64,000 nt of DNA from Allopusillimonas sp048270225 (GCA_048270225.1 JBLWTG010000001.1:806001-870000); one strand, 5' to 3'. Numbered from the stretch's first letter, positions 53,556-62,961 are shown. The notes: generated by a model not told the origin, from the sequence alone. Numbers and translations are program-made.

Positions 53556-54880
53556 CAGCCGCTACCCGTAGCAGCGCTCATGCGCTACATGCACAGTCGG
53601 GCCAGGTACTGGTGCTGGGCATGCTGCTGGCTGGTTTGCTCGCGCTGGCGCTGTCCCGCTACTTCATGGTCAGCCAGACGGCTGCTCACCGCGCCCGCCA
53701 GCTACACGCGCTGGATGCGGCGGCCTACAGCGGCGCGCTGGTGCAGGCCAGGGCCTTCAATATGCTTGCCTATGTCAATCGCAGCCAGGTGGCTCATCAG
53801 GTTGCGATGGCGCACCTGGTTACGCTGGCATCATGGGCAAAGTTCGGGGGAGAACAGGCCGCCAGCGTGTCGCGAGGCAATCCTCCAGGTTATCTCGTGG
53901 GCATGATGTTCGGTCCTGAACACGGCGCGGCTTATCGGGCTTCTTTGCGCGCATCCGGATTGCGGCATCTGGCCCAGGATCATGGTGCGCTGTCAGATGC
54001 TTATGCCAGGCATGAGGCGCTTGTGCATGATGTGTTGACGGGCGTGCAGGACGATGTCGTGGGCGGGCTTGCCCAGGTCCGCAGCGAAGCAGTGCAGGAA
54101 GTTCTGGCACGCAACTATCCCGAGCATGATACAGCGCCGTTTCGCGTAACATTCGATGACGACGCCTTGCCGGGCTATGTGCAGGCGCTGCGAGGCAACA
54201 GCGGTTCATCCTCATCGCTGCGCGCACTGGTGACGCAGGCGGTGGGTTTTTACCGTTTTCTCGGCAACCGGGACTTTACCGCGCTCAATCACTGGCAGGT
54301 GCAGCCTGCCTGCCCGCACCTGAGGCATGAACTGCGCCGCCGGGGGGCCACGCTGCTCAATAGCCGTGGCGTCTGGCAATCCATCGACACGCAGTCCTTT
54401 CATGCGCTCAGATTCAACCGCTGGGTGTTGTGCTATTACCGCGAATATCCCATGGGCTGGGCCTGGCAGGCCGCGGGCCCATCCCGCTTCATGTCGGGTA
54501 CCAGCGTTCGTTCTGCGGTGACCAGCGTTTCCGCGCAAGATTTCTGGCGTGTAGCAAGACAGACCCTGGCGGGAGGCCTGCTCGGGCAAGCGGGCAATCC
54601 GCGTGCGAACGGCAGGGCGGTCACGCAGCGCCGACGCTGGCCGGCAGAGGGTTTGCCAGCCTATTACGACATACGCGCCAGCAGGGCGGCGCAGGCTTTG
54701 CGCTTCGGTCTTACGCTCAAGCGGCAGGGGCCAGACGCGCTGGATATCACCACTCGTAGCGCCGCCGAAACCTTTTTTGATCTGCCTGCACCGCGAAGGG
54801 ATGGACGCACCGAGCGCCCCAACCTGTTCAGTCCCTATTGGCAAGCCAGGCTGGCTCCGGTTCAGAACTCACGGAGGTGA
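53552..54880 (+). CDS. TadG-like Tad pilus assembly protein
   Basis: 442 residues. The N-terminus has the TadE/TadG-type short leader and helix (QSGQVLVLGMLLAGLLALAL, about residues 15-34), followed by the family region ALDAAAYSGALVQARAFNMLAYVNRSQVAHQVAMAH, typical of TadG-like pseudopilins. The rest is a large extracytoplasmic domain, which I cannot match to a named domain. It sits between the Flp pilin and a TadE-like gene in a co-directional, overlapping operon. Confidence 0.78.
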   Translation: MTAATRSSAHALHAQSGQVLVLGMLLAGLLALALSRYFMVSQTAAHRARQLHALDAAAYSGALVQARAFNMLAYVNRSQVAHQVAMAHLVTLASWAKFGGEQAASVSRGNPPGYLVGMMFGPEHGAAYRASLRASGLRHLAQDHGALSDAYARHEALVHDVLTGVQDDVVGGLAQVRSEAVQEVLARNYPEHDTAPFRVTFDDDALPGYVQALRGNSGSSSSLRALVTQAVGFYRFLGNRDFTALNHWQVQPACPHLRHELRRRGATLLNSRGVWQSIDTQSFHALRFNRWVLCYYREYPMGWAWQAAGPSRFMSGTSVRSAVTSVSAQDFWRVARQTLAGGLLGQAGNPRANGRAVTQRRRWPAEGLPAYYDIRASRAAQALRFGLTLKRQGPDALDITTRSAAETFFDLPAPRRDGRTERPNLFSPYWQARLAPVQNSRR

Positions 54881-54882
54881 GC

Positions 54883-55743
54883 GTGCGCAAGTACATGCAG
54901 GATGCGCAGTGCGCCAGGCGGCGGTTCGGGCCGCAGGCCGGGCAGGCATTGGCGGAGGGCCTGATCGTCATTGCTTTGCTCGCGGCGTTCTGGCTGGCGC
55001 TCGGCTGGCTGGGGCGTCTTCAGGATATCGGTCTGGCTGCGCAGCATGCCAGCAGTCTGGCGGCATTCCAGCACGCACGCGGTCCGGCCACCGATCATAC
55101 AGCTACGCGTCATGCGGATAGCCTGGTTCGCTATTTCAGCGGTCCAGCGCATCAGTGGCGCGATCTGCAGGGGCAGCCTCTGTTGCCGGCACCCGACGCG
55201 GCCCGGGAGGCCGGCAAGAGAGACTCCTTGTCCTCGGGCCGCGCCGATGTCAACCTTTTTATCGATCGCGCAACTAAGCTGTCGTCCACAGCCCAGCCAG
55301 GTGGAAAGGCCGGGCATTCCGCCGGGTTGCGAGTCGATTGGCGCATCGAGGATGAGGGCATGCTCACTGCAAGTGTGCTGGCCAGAACATTTCATACGGT
55401 ACTTGGGCGCATGTCGGCGCCATTCATCACCCGTCACACCACGCTTCTGTCCAGCGCAGCCCATGCGAGCACGGCGGCCATGGCATCGCAGCGCCTGGCC
55501 CAGTCCGGACTCGGCTGGAGGAGCGCTTTCGATCCATCGCAGCATGCCGGCCGTCGGCTGCGCGCTGCCATTGGAGACATAGACCGAGCCTGGTCGCGCC
55601 CTTTGCCCGAGTTTAACTGGATTGATCCCTGGTCAGGCAGCGTACCTGCCGGACTGTTACGCAGCCAGGCGTTGTCGGGCCATGCAGGGATCAGTTCGTT
55701 CTACTTTCCTTCTTCCCGATTGCGGAGCGCTCATGCCCGGTGA
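54883..55743 (+). CDS. TadE-like Tad pilus assembly protein
   Basis: 286 residues starting at GTG 54883, with GGAGG five bases upstream; the frame stays open upstream but that start has the best signal. The hydrophobic N-terminal segment (QALAEGLIVIALLAAFWLALGWL) has the TadE layout of a processed pseudopilin. The remainder is an extracytoplasmic domain without a domain I recognise. It begins two bases after the TadG-like stop and overlaps the next gene. Confidence 0.7.
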   Translation: MRKYMQDAQCARRRFGPQAGQALAEGLIVIALLAAFWLALGWLGRLQDIGLAAQHASSLAAFQHARGPATDHTATRHADSLVRYFSGPAHQWRDLQGQPLLPAPDAAREAGKRDSLSSGRADVNLFIDRATKLSSTAQPGGKAGHSAGLRVDWRIEDEGMLTASVLARTFHTVLGRMSAPFITRHTTLLSSAAHASTAAMASQRLAQSGLGWRSAFDPSQHAGRRLRAAIGDIDRAWSRPLPEFNWIDPWSGSVPAGLLRSQALSGHAGISSFYFPSSRLRSAHAR

Positions 55744-56452
55744 GCATCCGTTCATATCCGTTGGCAGGTGCAGGCGCCTGAATCAAGTACTGGCCCTGCT
55801 TCTGTGTGCAAGCCTGAGCGCGTCCTTCGCGGCGCCGGTTCATGCGCGTTTTTCCTCGCCCTCCAGCCTGGAGGGCCTGTCCATCAAAGGTTTCGTCTGG
55901 AGTGATATGCAAACTATCCGCGCCAACGGTGTTCCTCTGAGCATCCGTCTGTTCCGATCCCCTCATACCGTCACTGAGGCGGCTCGCTTGCTGGCCGAGC
56001 GCAACGATTTATTTCAGCGGATGCTGGTCACGCCAGGGCTTGCGCGCCTCTCAGGCCTCGCCGAGAACACGCATTGGCTGGCAGAGATTCAGTCGACGCC
56101 CGGCGGCGTTATTGGGCGGGTGTCGACAATGTCCACGCGTGATGAGTCGCCTGCCAGAACGTCCGCGCATGGTCGGGCAGAGTCCCTGCTGTCAGGGTTG
56201 CCAGTCGGCGCCCGGCGCCTGCTGCACCATCGCGACATGGGCGGGCCTGACAGGTTTATTTACGCCATCGCCATGGGCGCCGATGCACTGGCCGCAGGTC
56301 TGGCATCGCGTCTGACGGCTCAGGGCTGGGTCTGCCAGCAAGGATGCGGCAGTTCGCCTCGTCGTCAGGCTTGGCAGCGGGACAATACCGGCCTTTTGCT
56401 CTTCATCCAGGCGGCGGCGAACGGCTCTCTTTTGTATCTTCATATCGAATAG
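55733..56452 (+). CDS. Exported protein of unknown function in the Tad cluster
   Basis: 239 residues from ATG 55733 (GGAG 7 bases upstream; 11-base overlap with the TadE-like gene). A signal peptide ends at about residue 37 (LLLCASLSASFAAPVHA). Mature part: SIKGFVWSDMQTIRANG then a region with GVIGRVSTMSTRDESPA and a basic-polar end with a Cys pair (CQQGC). I see no named domain. Its place between tadE-like and cpaB suggests a structural or assembly role in this pilus. Confidence 0.65.
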   Translation: MPGEHPFISVGRCRRLNQVLALLLCASLSASFAAPVHARFSSPSSLEGLSIKGFVWSDMQTIRANGVPLSIRLFRSPHTVTEAARLLAERNDLFQRMLVTPGLARLSGLAENTHWLAEIQSTPGGVIGRVSTMSTRDESPARTSAHGRAESLLSGLPVGARRLLHHRDMGGPDRFIYAIAMGADALAAGLASRLTAQGWVCQQGCGSSPRRQAWQRDNTGLLLFIQAAANGSLLYLHIE

Positions 56453-56463
56453 CCCGATACATC

Positions 56464-57444
56464 ATGCGTTTCTTCCTTTTTCGTCGCAGCATGTCCATGC
56501 TCGCGCTGGCCCTGGCAGCTGGTCTGTGCTCGGCGTGGGCGGCAAGACAGTATCTGCAGGAAAAAACCTCGACTATTGCAGCGCAGGCCCGGGTCCCCGT
56601 CGCGACGCGGATTGTCGCGGGCGAGAATCTGCCGGCCGGCACCCCTTTGCAGGTCGAACATCTGGCCGCGCGGGATCTGCCCGTCGCCTGCGCAGCCAGC
56701 GACAGTTTTCCCCCCGCGGCGTTGCATGCCCTGCAGGGCATGGTATTGACCACTTCCGTCCAGGCGGGCGACGCGATATTGCCAGCGCATCTCGAAGATG
56801 GCCGGGCGGCGGCGCTTTCAAGCCAGCTGTCCAGCGGGCGTCGCGCCGTCACGCTGCCGGTGGATGCCATCAACTCCCAGTCCGGCCTGCTGCAGCCAGG
56901 CGACTTGATCGATCTCTACGTGTCATTCGATCACCAGCGGCGGCGCATGACTGCGCCTTTGCTCCAGAGCGTTCTGGTACTGGCTACGGGGGCCAGTACG
57001 GACGTACATGGGCATGGTGCAGGGCAGGACTACAGCACCATTACGCTGGAGGCGGCCCCGGAAGACGCCATCAAGCTCGTCGCGGCGCGCGAGAGCGGCG
57101 TGATCACCGCAGTACTGCGGGCGCCACAGGATAGCGGCGCAACCCATGTGGCGGTTCGCGGCGACCTGGCCGGTCTGCTTGGCGTGGGCCGACCGCCTGC
57201 AAGTGCACCCGCCAGGCCTCGCGTCATCTATGGCAACCAGGCCGTGCGAAATCTGCCTGCACTAGTCGCGCCGCTTCCGGACGCAGCACAGTCGACCGGT
57301 CTGGTGCAGTTGCCCTACGTGCCCGCGCTGTCCAGTCAATGGATGCCCCCCGCCGTCCAGTCGCACACTGCGGGCCAGCTTTCCTCTGTGACGCCGGACG
57401 CGCTTATGCACGGCAACCAGGAAGACTCTGTTGCGGCAGACTAA
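56464..57444 (+). CDS. cpaB: Tad pilus assembly protein CpaB/RcpC
   Basis: 326-residue periplasmic protein anchored by an N-terminal helix (SMSMLALALAAGLCSAWAA). The SAF domain (ARVPVATRIVAGENLPAGTPL, about residues 41-60) and the following CpaB segment GDLIDLYVSFDH are typical. It stabilises or modulates the secretin. ATG 56464 lies 11 bases after the previous stop. About 80 C-terminal residues are low complexity. Confidence 0.88.
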   Translation: MRFFLFRRSMSMLALALAAGLCSAWAARQYLQEKTSTIAAQARVPVATRIVAGENLPAGTPLQVEHLAARDLPVACAASDSFPPAALHALQGMVLTTSVQAGDAILPAHLEDGRAAALSSQLSSGRRAVTLPVDAINSQSGLLQPGDLIDLYVSFDHQRRRMTAPLLQSVLVLATGASTDVHGHGAGQDYSTITLEAAPEDAIKLVAARESGVITAVLRAPQDSGATHVAVRGDLAGLLGVGRPPASAPARPRVIYGNQAVRNLPALVAPLPDAAQSTGLVQLPYVPALSSQWMPPAVQSHTAGQLSSVTPDALMHGNQEDSVAAD

Positions 57445-57455
57445 AGGAAAATCGA

Positions 57456-58883
57456 ATGCAGTCGATGTTGATACGCCATCTGGCTTTCGTACTTGTATTC
57501 TGGCTATCCGGGAACTCCCCCGCATGGGCGGGCGAGCTGGATCTGCAGGTAGGGGAGGTTCGCGTGCTGAGCATTCCGCAAGTGGCCAGGGTTGCGGTGG
57601 GCGACGGGCATGTGATGCATGCGGTGGCCACCGACGAAGAAGAAGTCATCGTGTTTGCCCGCAACGAGGGTTCCAGCGCCTTGCAGATATGGACGCGGGA
57701 CGGCAGCAGGCGCAACTATCAGGTCAAGGTCTATCCCGAGGGCACGCGCAAGGCCCAGGAAGAGTTGCGCAGCCTGTTGTCGCGCATTCCGCATGCGCGT
57801 GTCACGGCGGCCGGCGACAAGTTGATTGTGGAGGGAGACGATTTGTCTGATGACCATCGCGCTCGGATAGCTGAACTGGCCAGGCGCTATCCGCAACTGG
57901 TGGACCTCACAGGTCAGGTCGGGTGGGACAGCATGGTGTTGTTTGACGTTCAGGTTGTGGAGATTCCGCGCTCGCGGTTTCGGGACCTGGGCATGCGCTG
58001 GACCTCACCGCTGGAGGGCGGGGCGCGTGTTGGCGGCTCATGGGATGCGGGCAGTGCAGGCTTGCTCTCAAGACCAGGCGACAGTCCTTTATCTTTTCCC
58101 TTGCAGCCTGGTGTGGCGGCAGGCTATTTCGGTGTCAATGCACTCCTCAGTTCGCGGATACAGGCGATGGAGCAGCAGGGGGAGGCGCTGGTGCTGGCGC
58201 AGCCTCAACTGCTTGCGCGCAGCGGCGCCACGGCAGAGTTCCTGGCAGGCGGAGAGGTGCCTTATGCCACGACCGACAACGATGGCGACAGTCGCACCGT
58301 TTTCAAGCCCTACGGCGTTTCGCTGCGCATCACCCCTCAGGTCGAACGCAACGGTGTTGTGCGTGCACGGATAGAGGTCGAAGTGAGCGCGGTCGACCAA
58401 AGCTTGTCTGTTGCGACAGGCCCTTCCCTTAAAACCCGCCGCGCGGCAACGGAATTCAACGTGCGTTCGGGGCAGACCCTGGTGCTGGCGGGCTTTCTGT
58501 CGCGTGAGATGGCAACGCAGCGCGATGGTCTGCCAGGACTGTCGCGCATCCCTCTGCTTGGGCATCTATTTGGATCCTCGCGTCAACAGCAGCAGGAAAC
58601 AGAGCTTGCCATCTTCGTGACGCCTGTACTGGTCTCAGCAGAGCATCCCGACATGGTCGAGCGTGTTCGCAGCAGTCAGGAAATGCTCCAGGATGCGTTT
58701 ACACCGCCGCCCAGGATAAACAAGCCGGTTTCACCGCAGGGCCGCTTGCCGGCCCCGATGGAAGCGTCGGCGGGCGCGGTCTGGAATCCCTGGGAGGGCG
58801 CGGGCTCGCAGTGGTCCGGGGGCGAGGATGCCGCCGGCGTCATGCAGGCGGCGGGCAACAACGAATACGCTTTTACGGAGTAA
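57456..58883 (+). CDS. cpaC: Tad pilus secretin CpaC/RcpA
   Basis: 475-residue outer-membrane secretin. Signal peptide to SPAWA; N-terminal pilus-formation domain (ELDLQVGEVRVLSIPQVARVAVGDG), a BON-like part and the secretin core (VVEIPRSRFRDLGMRW; GATAEFLAGGEVPYA; RSGQTLVLAGFLSRE; GLPGLSRIPLLGHLFGS). The terminal 60 residues form a Pro/Gly/Ala-rich tail. ATG 57456 is chosen after the cpaB stop. Confidence 0.92.
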   Translation: MQSMLIRHLAFVLVFWLSGNSPAWAGELDLQVGEVRVLSIPQVARVAVGDGHVMHAVATDEEEVIVFARNEGSSALQIWTRDGSRRNYQVKVYPEGTRKAQEELRSLLSRIPHARVTAAGDKLIVEGDDLSDDHRARIAELARRYPQLVDLTGQVGWDSMVLFDVQVVEIPRSRFRDLGMRWTSPLEGGARVGGSWDAGSAGLLSRPGDSPLSFPLQPGVAAGYFGVNALLSSRIQAMEQQGEALVLAQPQLLARSGATAEFLAGGEVPYATTDNDGDSRTVFKPYGVSLRITPQVERNGVVRARIEVEVSAVDQSLSVATGPSLKTRRAATEFNVRSGQTLVLAGFLSREMATQRDGLPGLSRIPLLGHLFGSSRQQQQETELAIFVTPVLVSAEHPDMVERVRSSQEMLQDAFTPPPRINKPVSPQGRLPAPMEASAGAVWNPWEGAGSQWSGGEDAAGVMQAAGNNEYAFTE

Positions 58884-58886
58884 TGC

Positions 58887-60725
58887 ATGGTATATCTGGA
58901 AGTTCGTTTTGAGGATGGTTCTGTAACCCGTATGAGCCGCCCCTTGCCGCTATATATCGGCCGGTCCAGGGAGTGCGGCGTGTGCCTGGACTCCTGGAGA
59001 GTGGCCAGGCGCCACGCCTACATGACACGTCGCGATGCAGGGGTATACCTCCAGGATCTCGGATCTCTCGGCGGCACACGGGTCAATGGTCTGCGGATTA
59101 CCGACTACGGGCCCTTGATGGAGCGCGACGATATCGGGATAGGTCCCTGCACGATACGCGTCGTGGGCGATCACGAGGATGAGCCCGCGCCTGCAGCAGC
59201 TCGCGCGTCCGTGCTGGCGCCAGCGACGGACGAAAACAGTGCGCCATGCATACCCGATCAGATCATTGACCGATCCATACACCGGGGTACGCGGTTTGCG
59301 TCCGGCGCTGAGGCAGTGCCAGATGGTGTGCCCGCCACCAGTCTGCCGTACGAAGCGTTCGAGATGCCGCCTGAAGACCTGCACAACCACAGGCAGCGCC
59401 TGCATCAGGCCTTGCTTGAGTCGCTGGATTTGCGGCGGCGTGATATCGCCGGGCTGAGCGATGCAGCCTTGCGGCAAGAGGCCGCCCGGGTGCTGGCCGA
59501 GCTTATTCGCACCGATCCGCAACTGCCCGATACCCTGGACAGAACGCTGCTTTTACAGGACGTGCTCAACGAGGCGCTTGGCCTGGGGGTGTTGGAGCCT
59601 TTGCTCGCAGATCCTGACATTACCGAAATCATGGTCAACCGGCATGATCAGATATTTGTCGAGAAGCGCGGAAGCCTGCGTCGGTATAGCGGTGGTTTCA
59701 GTAGCGAGCAGGCAGTACGCGGCGTGATCGAACGCATTGTGTCTCCCTTGGGGCGCCGAATCGACGAAAGCTCGCCCATGGTTGACGCCCGCCTGGGGGA
59801 CGGCTCGCGCATCAATGCGGTCATACCCCCGATCGCCCTGCGTGGCGCCAGCCTGACCATACGCAAGTTTCCGCAATCGAGGCCCGGTATGGATGATCTG
59901 CTTCGCTGCGCTGCGCTCGATGCCAGCATGAGCGAATTTCTGGCTGCCTGCATACAGGCCAGGAAGAACATCGTAGTATCGGGGGGCACCGGGACGGGCA
60001 AGACAACACTGCTCAACATCCTGTCCAATTGCATCGGCGAGAATGAGCGAGTGATCACCATAGAAGACGCGGCCGAACTGCGGCTGGATCATGAACATCT
60101 GGTGTCGCTGGAGTCCAGGCCGCCCAATGCCGAGGGGCAAGGCCGCATCGAGATCCGCGATCTGGTGCGCAATGCCTTGCGCATGCGGCCGGATCGCATC
60201 GTGATAGGCGAGTGCCGGGGCGGTGAAGCATTCGACATGCTGGCCGCCATGAACACCGGTCATGAGGGCTCTTTGACGACGCTGCATGCCAACAGCCCCC
60301 GCGATGCGCTGACCCGCCTTGAGACCATGATACTGATGGCTGGCATGGACTTGCCGCTGGTCGCGGTCAGAGAGCATATTGCCGCCAGCATAGATTTCAT
60401 CGTTCAGAAAAAACGCCTGCGTGATGGCCATCGTCTGGTGGCCTCCATTGTCGAGGTCACCGGACTGGAGAGCGGACGCATCCAGACACAGGAGATTTTT
60501 CGCTATCAGGCACGTCCTTCGCCCGCCTTTGTCGGTTGCGGCATCGTGCCCGAATGCTTTGTGGATGAAACCGGGCAGGCAGCGTTGCCCATGGAGATGT
60601 TCAGCCAGCACACAGAGCTCAATGCGCGAGGAGAGCTTCCCGTCTGGATGTCCCGATCCAGGCGCATTGGGGCGGTTGCGGCAGGTGGCAGATCCGGCGT
60701 GGCGATGGAGGGGGGCATGGCGTGA
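58887..60725 (+). CDS. Tad ATPase (CpaF/TadA) with N-terminal FHA domain
   Basis: 612-residue fusion. Residues about 20-85 are an FHA phosphothreonine-binding domain (IGRSRECGVCL, ARRHAYMT, GSLGGTRVNGL). After a linker of about 85 residues comes a CpaF/TadA ATPase of the secretion NTPase family: Walker A G-G-T-G-T-G-K372-T, Walker B-type RPDRIVIGECRGGEAFDML and the HEGSLTTLHANSPRDAL motif. Standard CpaF is about 450-480 residues without FHA. It powers pilus assembly; the FHA domain implies phospho-dependent recruitment. Stop overlaps tadB. Confidence 0.93.
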   Translation: MVYLEVRFEDGSVTRMSRPLPLYIGRSRECGVCLDSWRVARRHAYMTRRDAGVYLQDLGSLGGTRVNGLRITDYGPLMERDDIGIGPCTIRVVGDHEDEPAPAAARASVLAPATDENSAPCIPDQIIDRSIHRGTRFASGAEAVPDGVPATSLPYEAFEMPPEDLHNHRQRLHQALLESLDLRRRDIAGLSDAALRQEAARVLAELIRTDPQLPDTLDRTLLLQDVLNEALGLGVLEPLLADPDITEIMVNRHDQIFVEKRGSLRRYSGGFSSEQAVRGVIERIVSPLGRRIDESSPMVDARLGDGSRINAVIPPIALRGASLTIRKFPQSRPGMDDLLRCAALDASMSEFLAACIQARKNIVVSGGTGTGKTTLLNILSNCIGENERVITIEDAAELRLDHEHLVSLESRPPNAEGQGRIEIRDLVRNALRMRPDRIVIGECRGGEAFDMLAAMNTGHEGSLTTLHANSPRDALTRLETMILMAGMDLPLVAVREHIAASIDFIVQKKRLRDGHRLVASIVEVTGLESGRIQTQEIFRYQARPSPAFVGCGIVPECFVDETGQAALPMEMFSQHTELNARGELPVWMSRSRRIGAVAAGGRSGVAMEGGMA

Positions 60726-61567
60726 TTTATCTGGTAATGACAGGTGTTGCGGTCGCCGGTGCCATGGCCGGATGGCAATTGCTGCAATGGTTTGCCGGCG
60801 CCTGGCGAGCGTATCGGAAAGCCTTCGGGCAGGACGTGGCGGCGCGTATGGCGGATTTTTTCCTGTTTCTGGATCCAGCGCGCCTATGGACGGCCAATCT
60901 GGCCTTATGCAGTGGGTTGGGGCTAGGGGCCTTGCTGTTGAGCGGCAGTGTCGTGCTGGCGGGCGTCGCAGCCTTGCTGGCGTTGGCCGCTCCGAGATAC
61001 TTGATAGCGCACGCCAGACGGCGACGTTTGCGTTGTTTCGATGAGCAGTTACCAGATCTGCTCATGGCGCTGGCAGGCGCTTTACGCGCGGGCGCTGGAC
61101 TGCAGTCGGCGCTGCGCGATCTGGTTCCGCAGGCACCGGTGCCACTGGCACAGGAATTCACGCTGATGCTGCGCCAACAGCGAATGGGCGTGCCATGGGA
61201 TGACGCCCTGCTCGGACTGCAGCAGCGCATGCCAACGGAGGGCAGCAGTCTGGTGGTCTCCGCATTGGCGATGGCATCGCGCAGCGGCGGGGCGATTGCC
61301 CAGGCGCTCGAGGGTGTGGCGCTGACCCTGCGCACGCGAGCCCATATGGCGGCTCGTATACGGGCGCTGACATCGCAAGGGCGTTTGCAGGCCGGATTGA
61401 TGGCCTGCATGCCCGTGGCGCTGGGGTTGGCTTTGTACCGCCTCGATCCGGAGGCGATGCGCCCGCTGTGGGAAACACCGGCAGGCTGGATGGTTACCGG
61501 CCTGATCGTGACGCTCATCACCGCAGGGCTTCTGCTTGTCAGACGTATCGTCAATATCGAGATATGA
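60722..61567 (+). CDS. tadB: Tad platform protein TadB
   Basis: 281-residue inner-membrane protein of the GspF/TadB family. Several membrane helices, including LVMTGVAVAGAMAGWQLLQW at the N-terminus, and the T2SSF domain with LPDLLMALAGALRAGAGLQSAL and ALAMASRSGGAIAQALEGVALTLR. It starts with GTG (60722-60724) that overlaps the ATPase stop. Confidence 0.92.
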   Translation: MIYLVMTGVAVAGAMAGWQLLQWFAGAWRAYRKAFGQDVAARMADFFLFLDPARLWTANLALCSGLGLGALLLSGSVVLAGVAALLALAAPRYLIAHARRRRLRCFDEQLPDLLMALAGALRAGAGLQSALRDLVPQAPVPLAQEFTLMLRQQRMGVPWDDALLGLQQRMPTEGSSLVVSALAMASRSGGAIAQALEGVALTLRTRAHMAARIRALTSQGRLQAGLMACMPVALGLALYRLDPEAMRPLWETPAGWMVTGLIVTLITAGLLLVRRIVNIEI

Positions 61568-61577
61568 AGAGACGCCC

Positions 61578-62456
61578 ATGATGTGGTTCAGTTGCATAGC
61601 CGCCGGCCTGTCGTTCTGCCTGCTGGCATGGAGCATGGGCAATGCCGTGTTTCTTGTGCGCAGCCATGCCGGTATCAGGCCCCCCGGCGGTTGGCTGTCC
61701 AGGCTGGTCTGGCCCTGGATCGGGATGCTGCTGCCGCTGGTGCAGCGCCTGTTTCCACCTGGATTGCGACGGACCATGCGGCGTACCTTGGCGGCGGCGG
61801 GCCTGGATTCCAGCTCATGGACGGCCGAGCATGTTCTTGCCTTGCAATTGCTGGCGACGGTGTCATGTGCGGGCCTCGCTGCCTTGATCATGCTGCTTGG
61901 GCTGGACGCGGGACTGGCCAAGGCGCTATTCATGGGATTACTGATCGGCCTGGTCGTTGCTTGGTGGCCTTATCAACGGCTAAGCGAGCGGGTCAGAAAA
62001 CGCAGGGCCAGCATGCTGAGGGATATCCCTTTCATGCTGGATATGGCCACGCTTTGCGTGGAAGCGGGCCAGAATCTGCAGGGAGCGCTGCAGCAGGCGG
62101 CAAAGCATGGCCCGCCCGGCGCGCTGCGCAGCGAACTGCAGCATGCGCTGGCAGACATGCGGGCAGGCATGCCGCGCATCAAGGCTTTGCAGGCAATGGC
62201 GACGAGGACGGGATTGCCCGCATTGCAGAGCCTGGTCGCCCTCATCGCACAGGCAGAGCAGATGGGAATGAGTATGGGGCCACTGTTTCGCGCGCAGGCA
62301 GAACAGCGCCGGGCAGAGCGTTTTCTGCGTGCTGAAAAGCTGGCGCTGGAGGCGCCAGTCAAAATGCTGCTTCCCCTGGTCACGTGCATTTTTCCCTGCT
62401 CATTTCTGGTGATCGCCTTTCCCATTGGCTATCGACTGCTGCAGGCGGGATTCTGA
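61578..62456 (+). CDS. tadC: Tad platform protein TadC
   Basis: 292-residue inner-membrane protein, partner of TadB. Helices at both ends and the T2SSF domain segment DIPFMLDMATLCVEAGQNL with ALADMRAGMPRIKALQAMA; C-terminal LPLVTCIFPCSFLVIAFPIGYRLL is typical of TadC. ATG 61578 lies 10 bases after the tadB stop; a second in-frame ATG follows directly. Confidence 0.92.
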   Translation: MMWFSCIAAGLSFCLLAWSMGNAVFLVRSHAGIRPPGGWLSRLVWPWIGMLLPLVQRLFPPGLRRTMRRTLAAAGLDSSSWTAEHVLALQLLATVSCAGLAALIMLLGLDAGLAKALFMGLLIGLVVAWWPYQRLSERVRKRRASMLRDIPFMLDMATLCVEAGQNLQGALQQAAKHGPPGALRSELQHALADMRAGMPRIKALQAMATRTGLPALQSLVALIAQAEQMGMSMGPLFRAQAEQRRAERFLRAEKLALEAPVKMLLPLVTCIFPCSFLVIAFPIGYRLLQAGF

Positions 62457-62458
62457 TC

Positions 62459-62905
62459 ATGAGCAAGTCGTCGCTGTCAGACTGCCGCGCGCCGTGCGCA
62501 GACATCCGGCAAGACGGGAGGCCTGTGCAGGTGGAAACACTGTCGCTGTATATAGCTGATTGCTTCTGGCGACGCTTGTTCGGCGCGTATGGAGCGGACA
62601 GGCTGATGCCCGGGCGCGGTGTGTGCCTGACGCCTTGCGGAGCTGTGCATACTTGCTGGTCGCGCAAGGCTATCGACGTGGTGTTTCTGGATCGCGACGG
62701 ACGGGAACTCAAATGCGTGCAGCGGCTGTTGCCGTGGCGTACCGCCTGGTGTCGCGGCGCTGTGTTTGCCATTGAACTGCCGCAGGGTTACTGCGCCGCG
62801 CATCCGTGCTATCTGTCCCGCATACACGATGCCTTGGGCATGCGGGGCGATCAAGGCGCGGGCGGTGATCGCCCGGGGGCGCAGCCTGGCCTGCCCCCGG
62901 GGTGA
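62459..62905 (+). CDS. DUF192-like small protein at the end of the Tad operon
   Basis: 148-residue protein, starting 2 bases after the tadC stop (ATG 62459). The central part LMPGRGVCLTPCGAVHTCWSRKAIDVVFLDRDG and the AWCRGAVFAIELPQGY end fit the DUF192 family (here quoted in part: VHTCWSRKAIDVVFLD). It has many cysteines (about ten), unusual for DUF192. No signal peptide. A companion of Tad clusters in related bacteria would be my guess; role unknown. Confidence 0.7.
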   Translation: MSKSSLSDCRAPCADIRQDGRPVQVETLSLYIADCFWRRLFGAYGADRLMPGRGVCLTPCGAVHTCWSRKAIDVVFLDRDGRELKCVQRLLPWRTAWCRGAVFAIELPQGYCAAHPCYLSRIHDALGMRGDQGAGGDRPGAQPGLPPG

Positions 62906-62961
62906 TCGCAGGGGGAGGCCCCTGATGGAAGCCGGGTGCGATGGCTTGCTGGCCGCGCCTG

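Noticed and set aside
59553..60611. Long minus-strand frame opposite the FHA-CpaF ATPase gene
   Set aside because: Shadow of a gene whose Walker and FHA motifs are intact in the forward frame.
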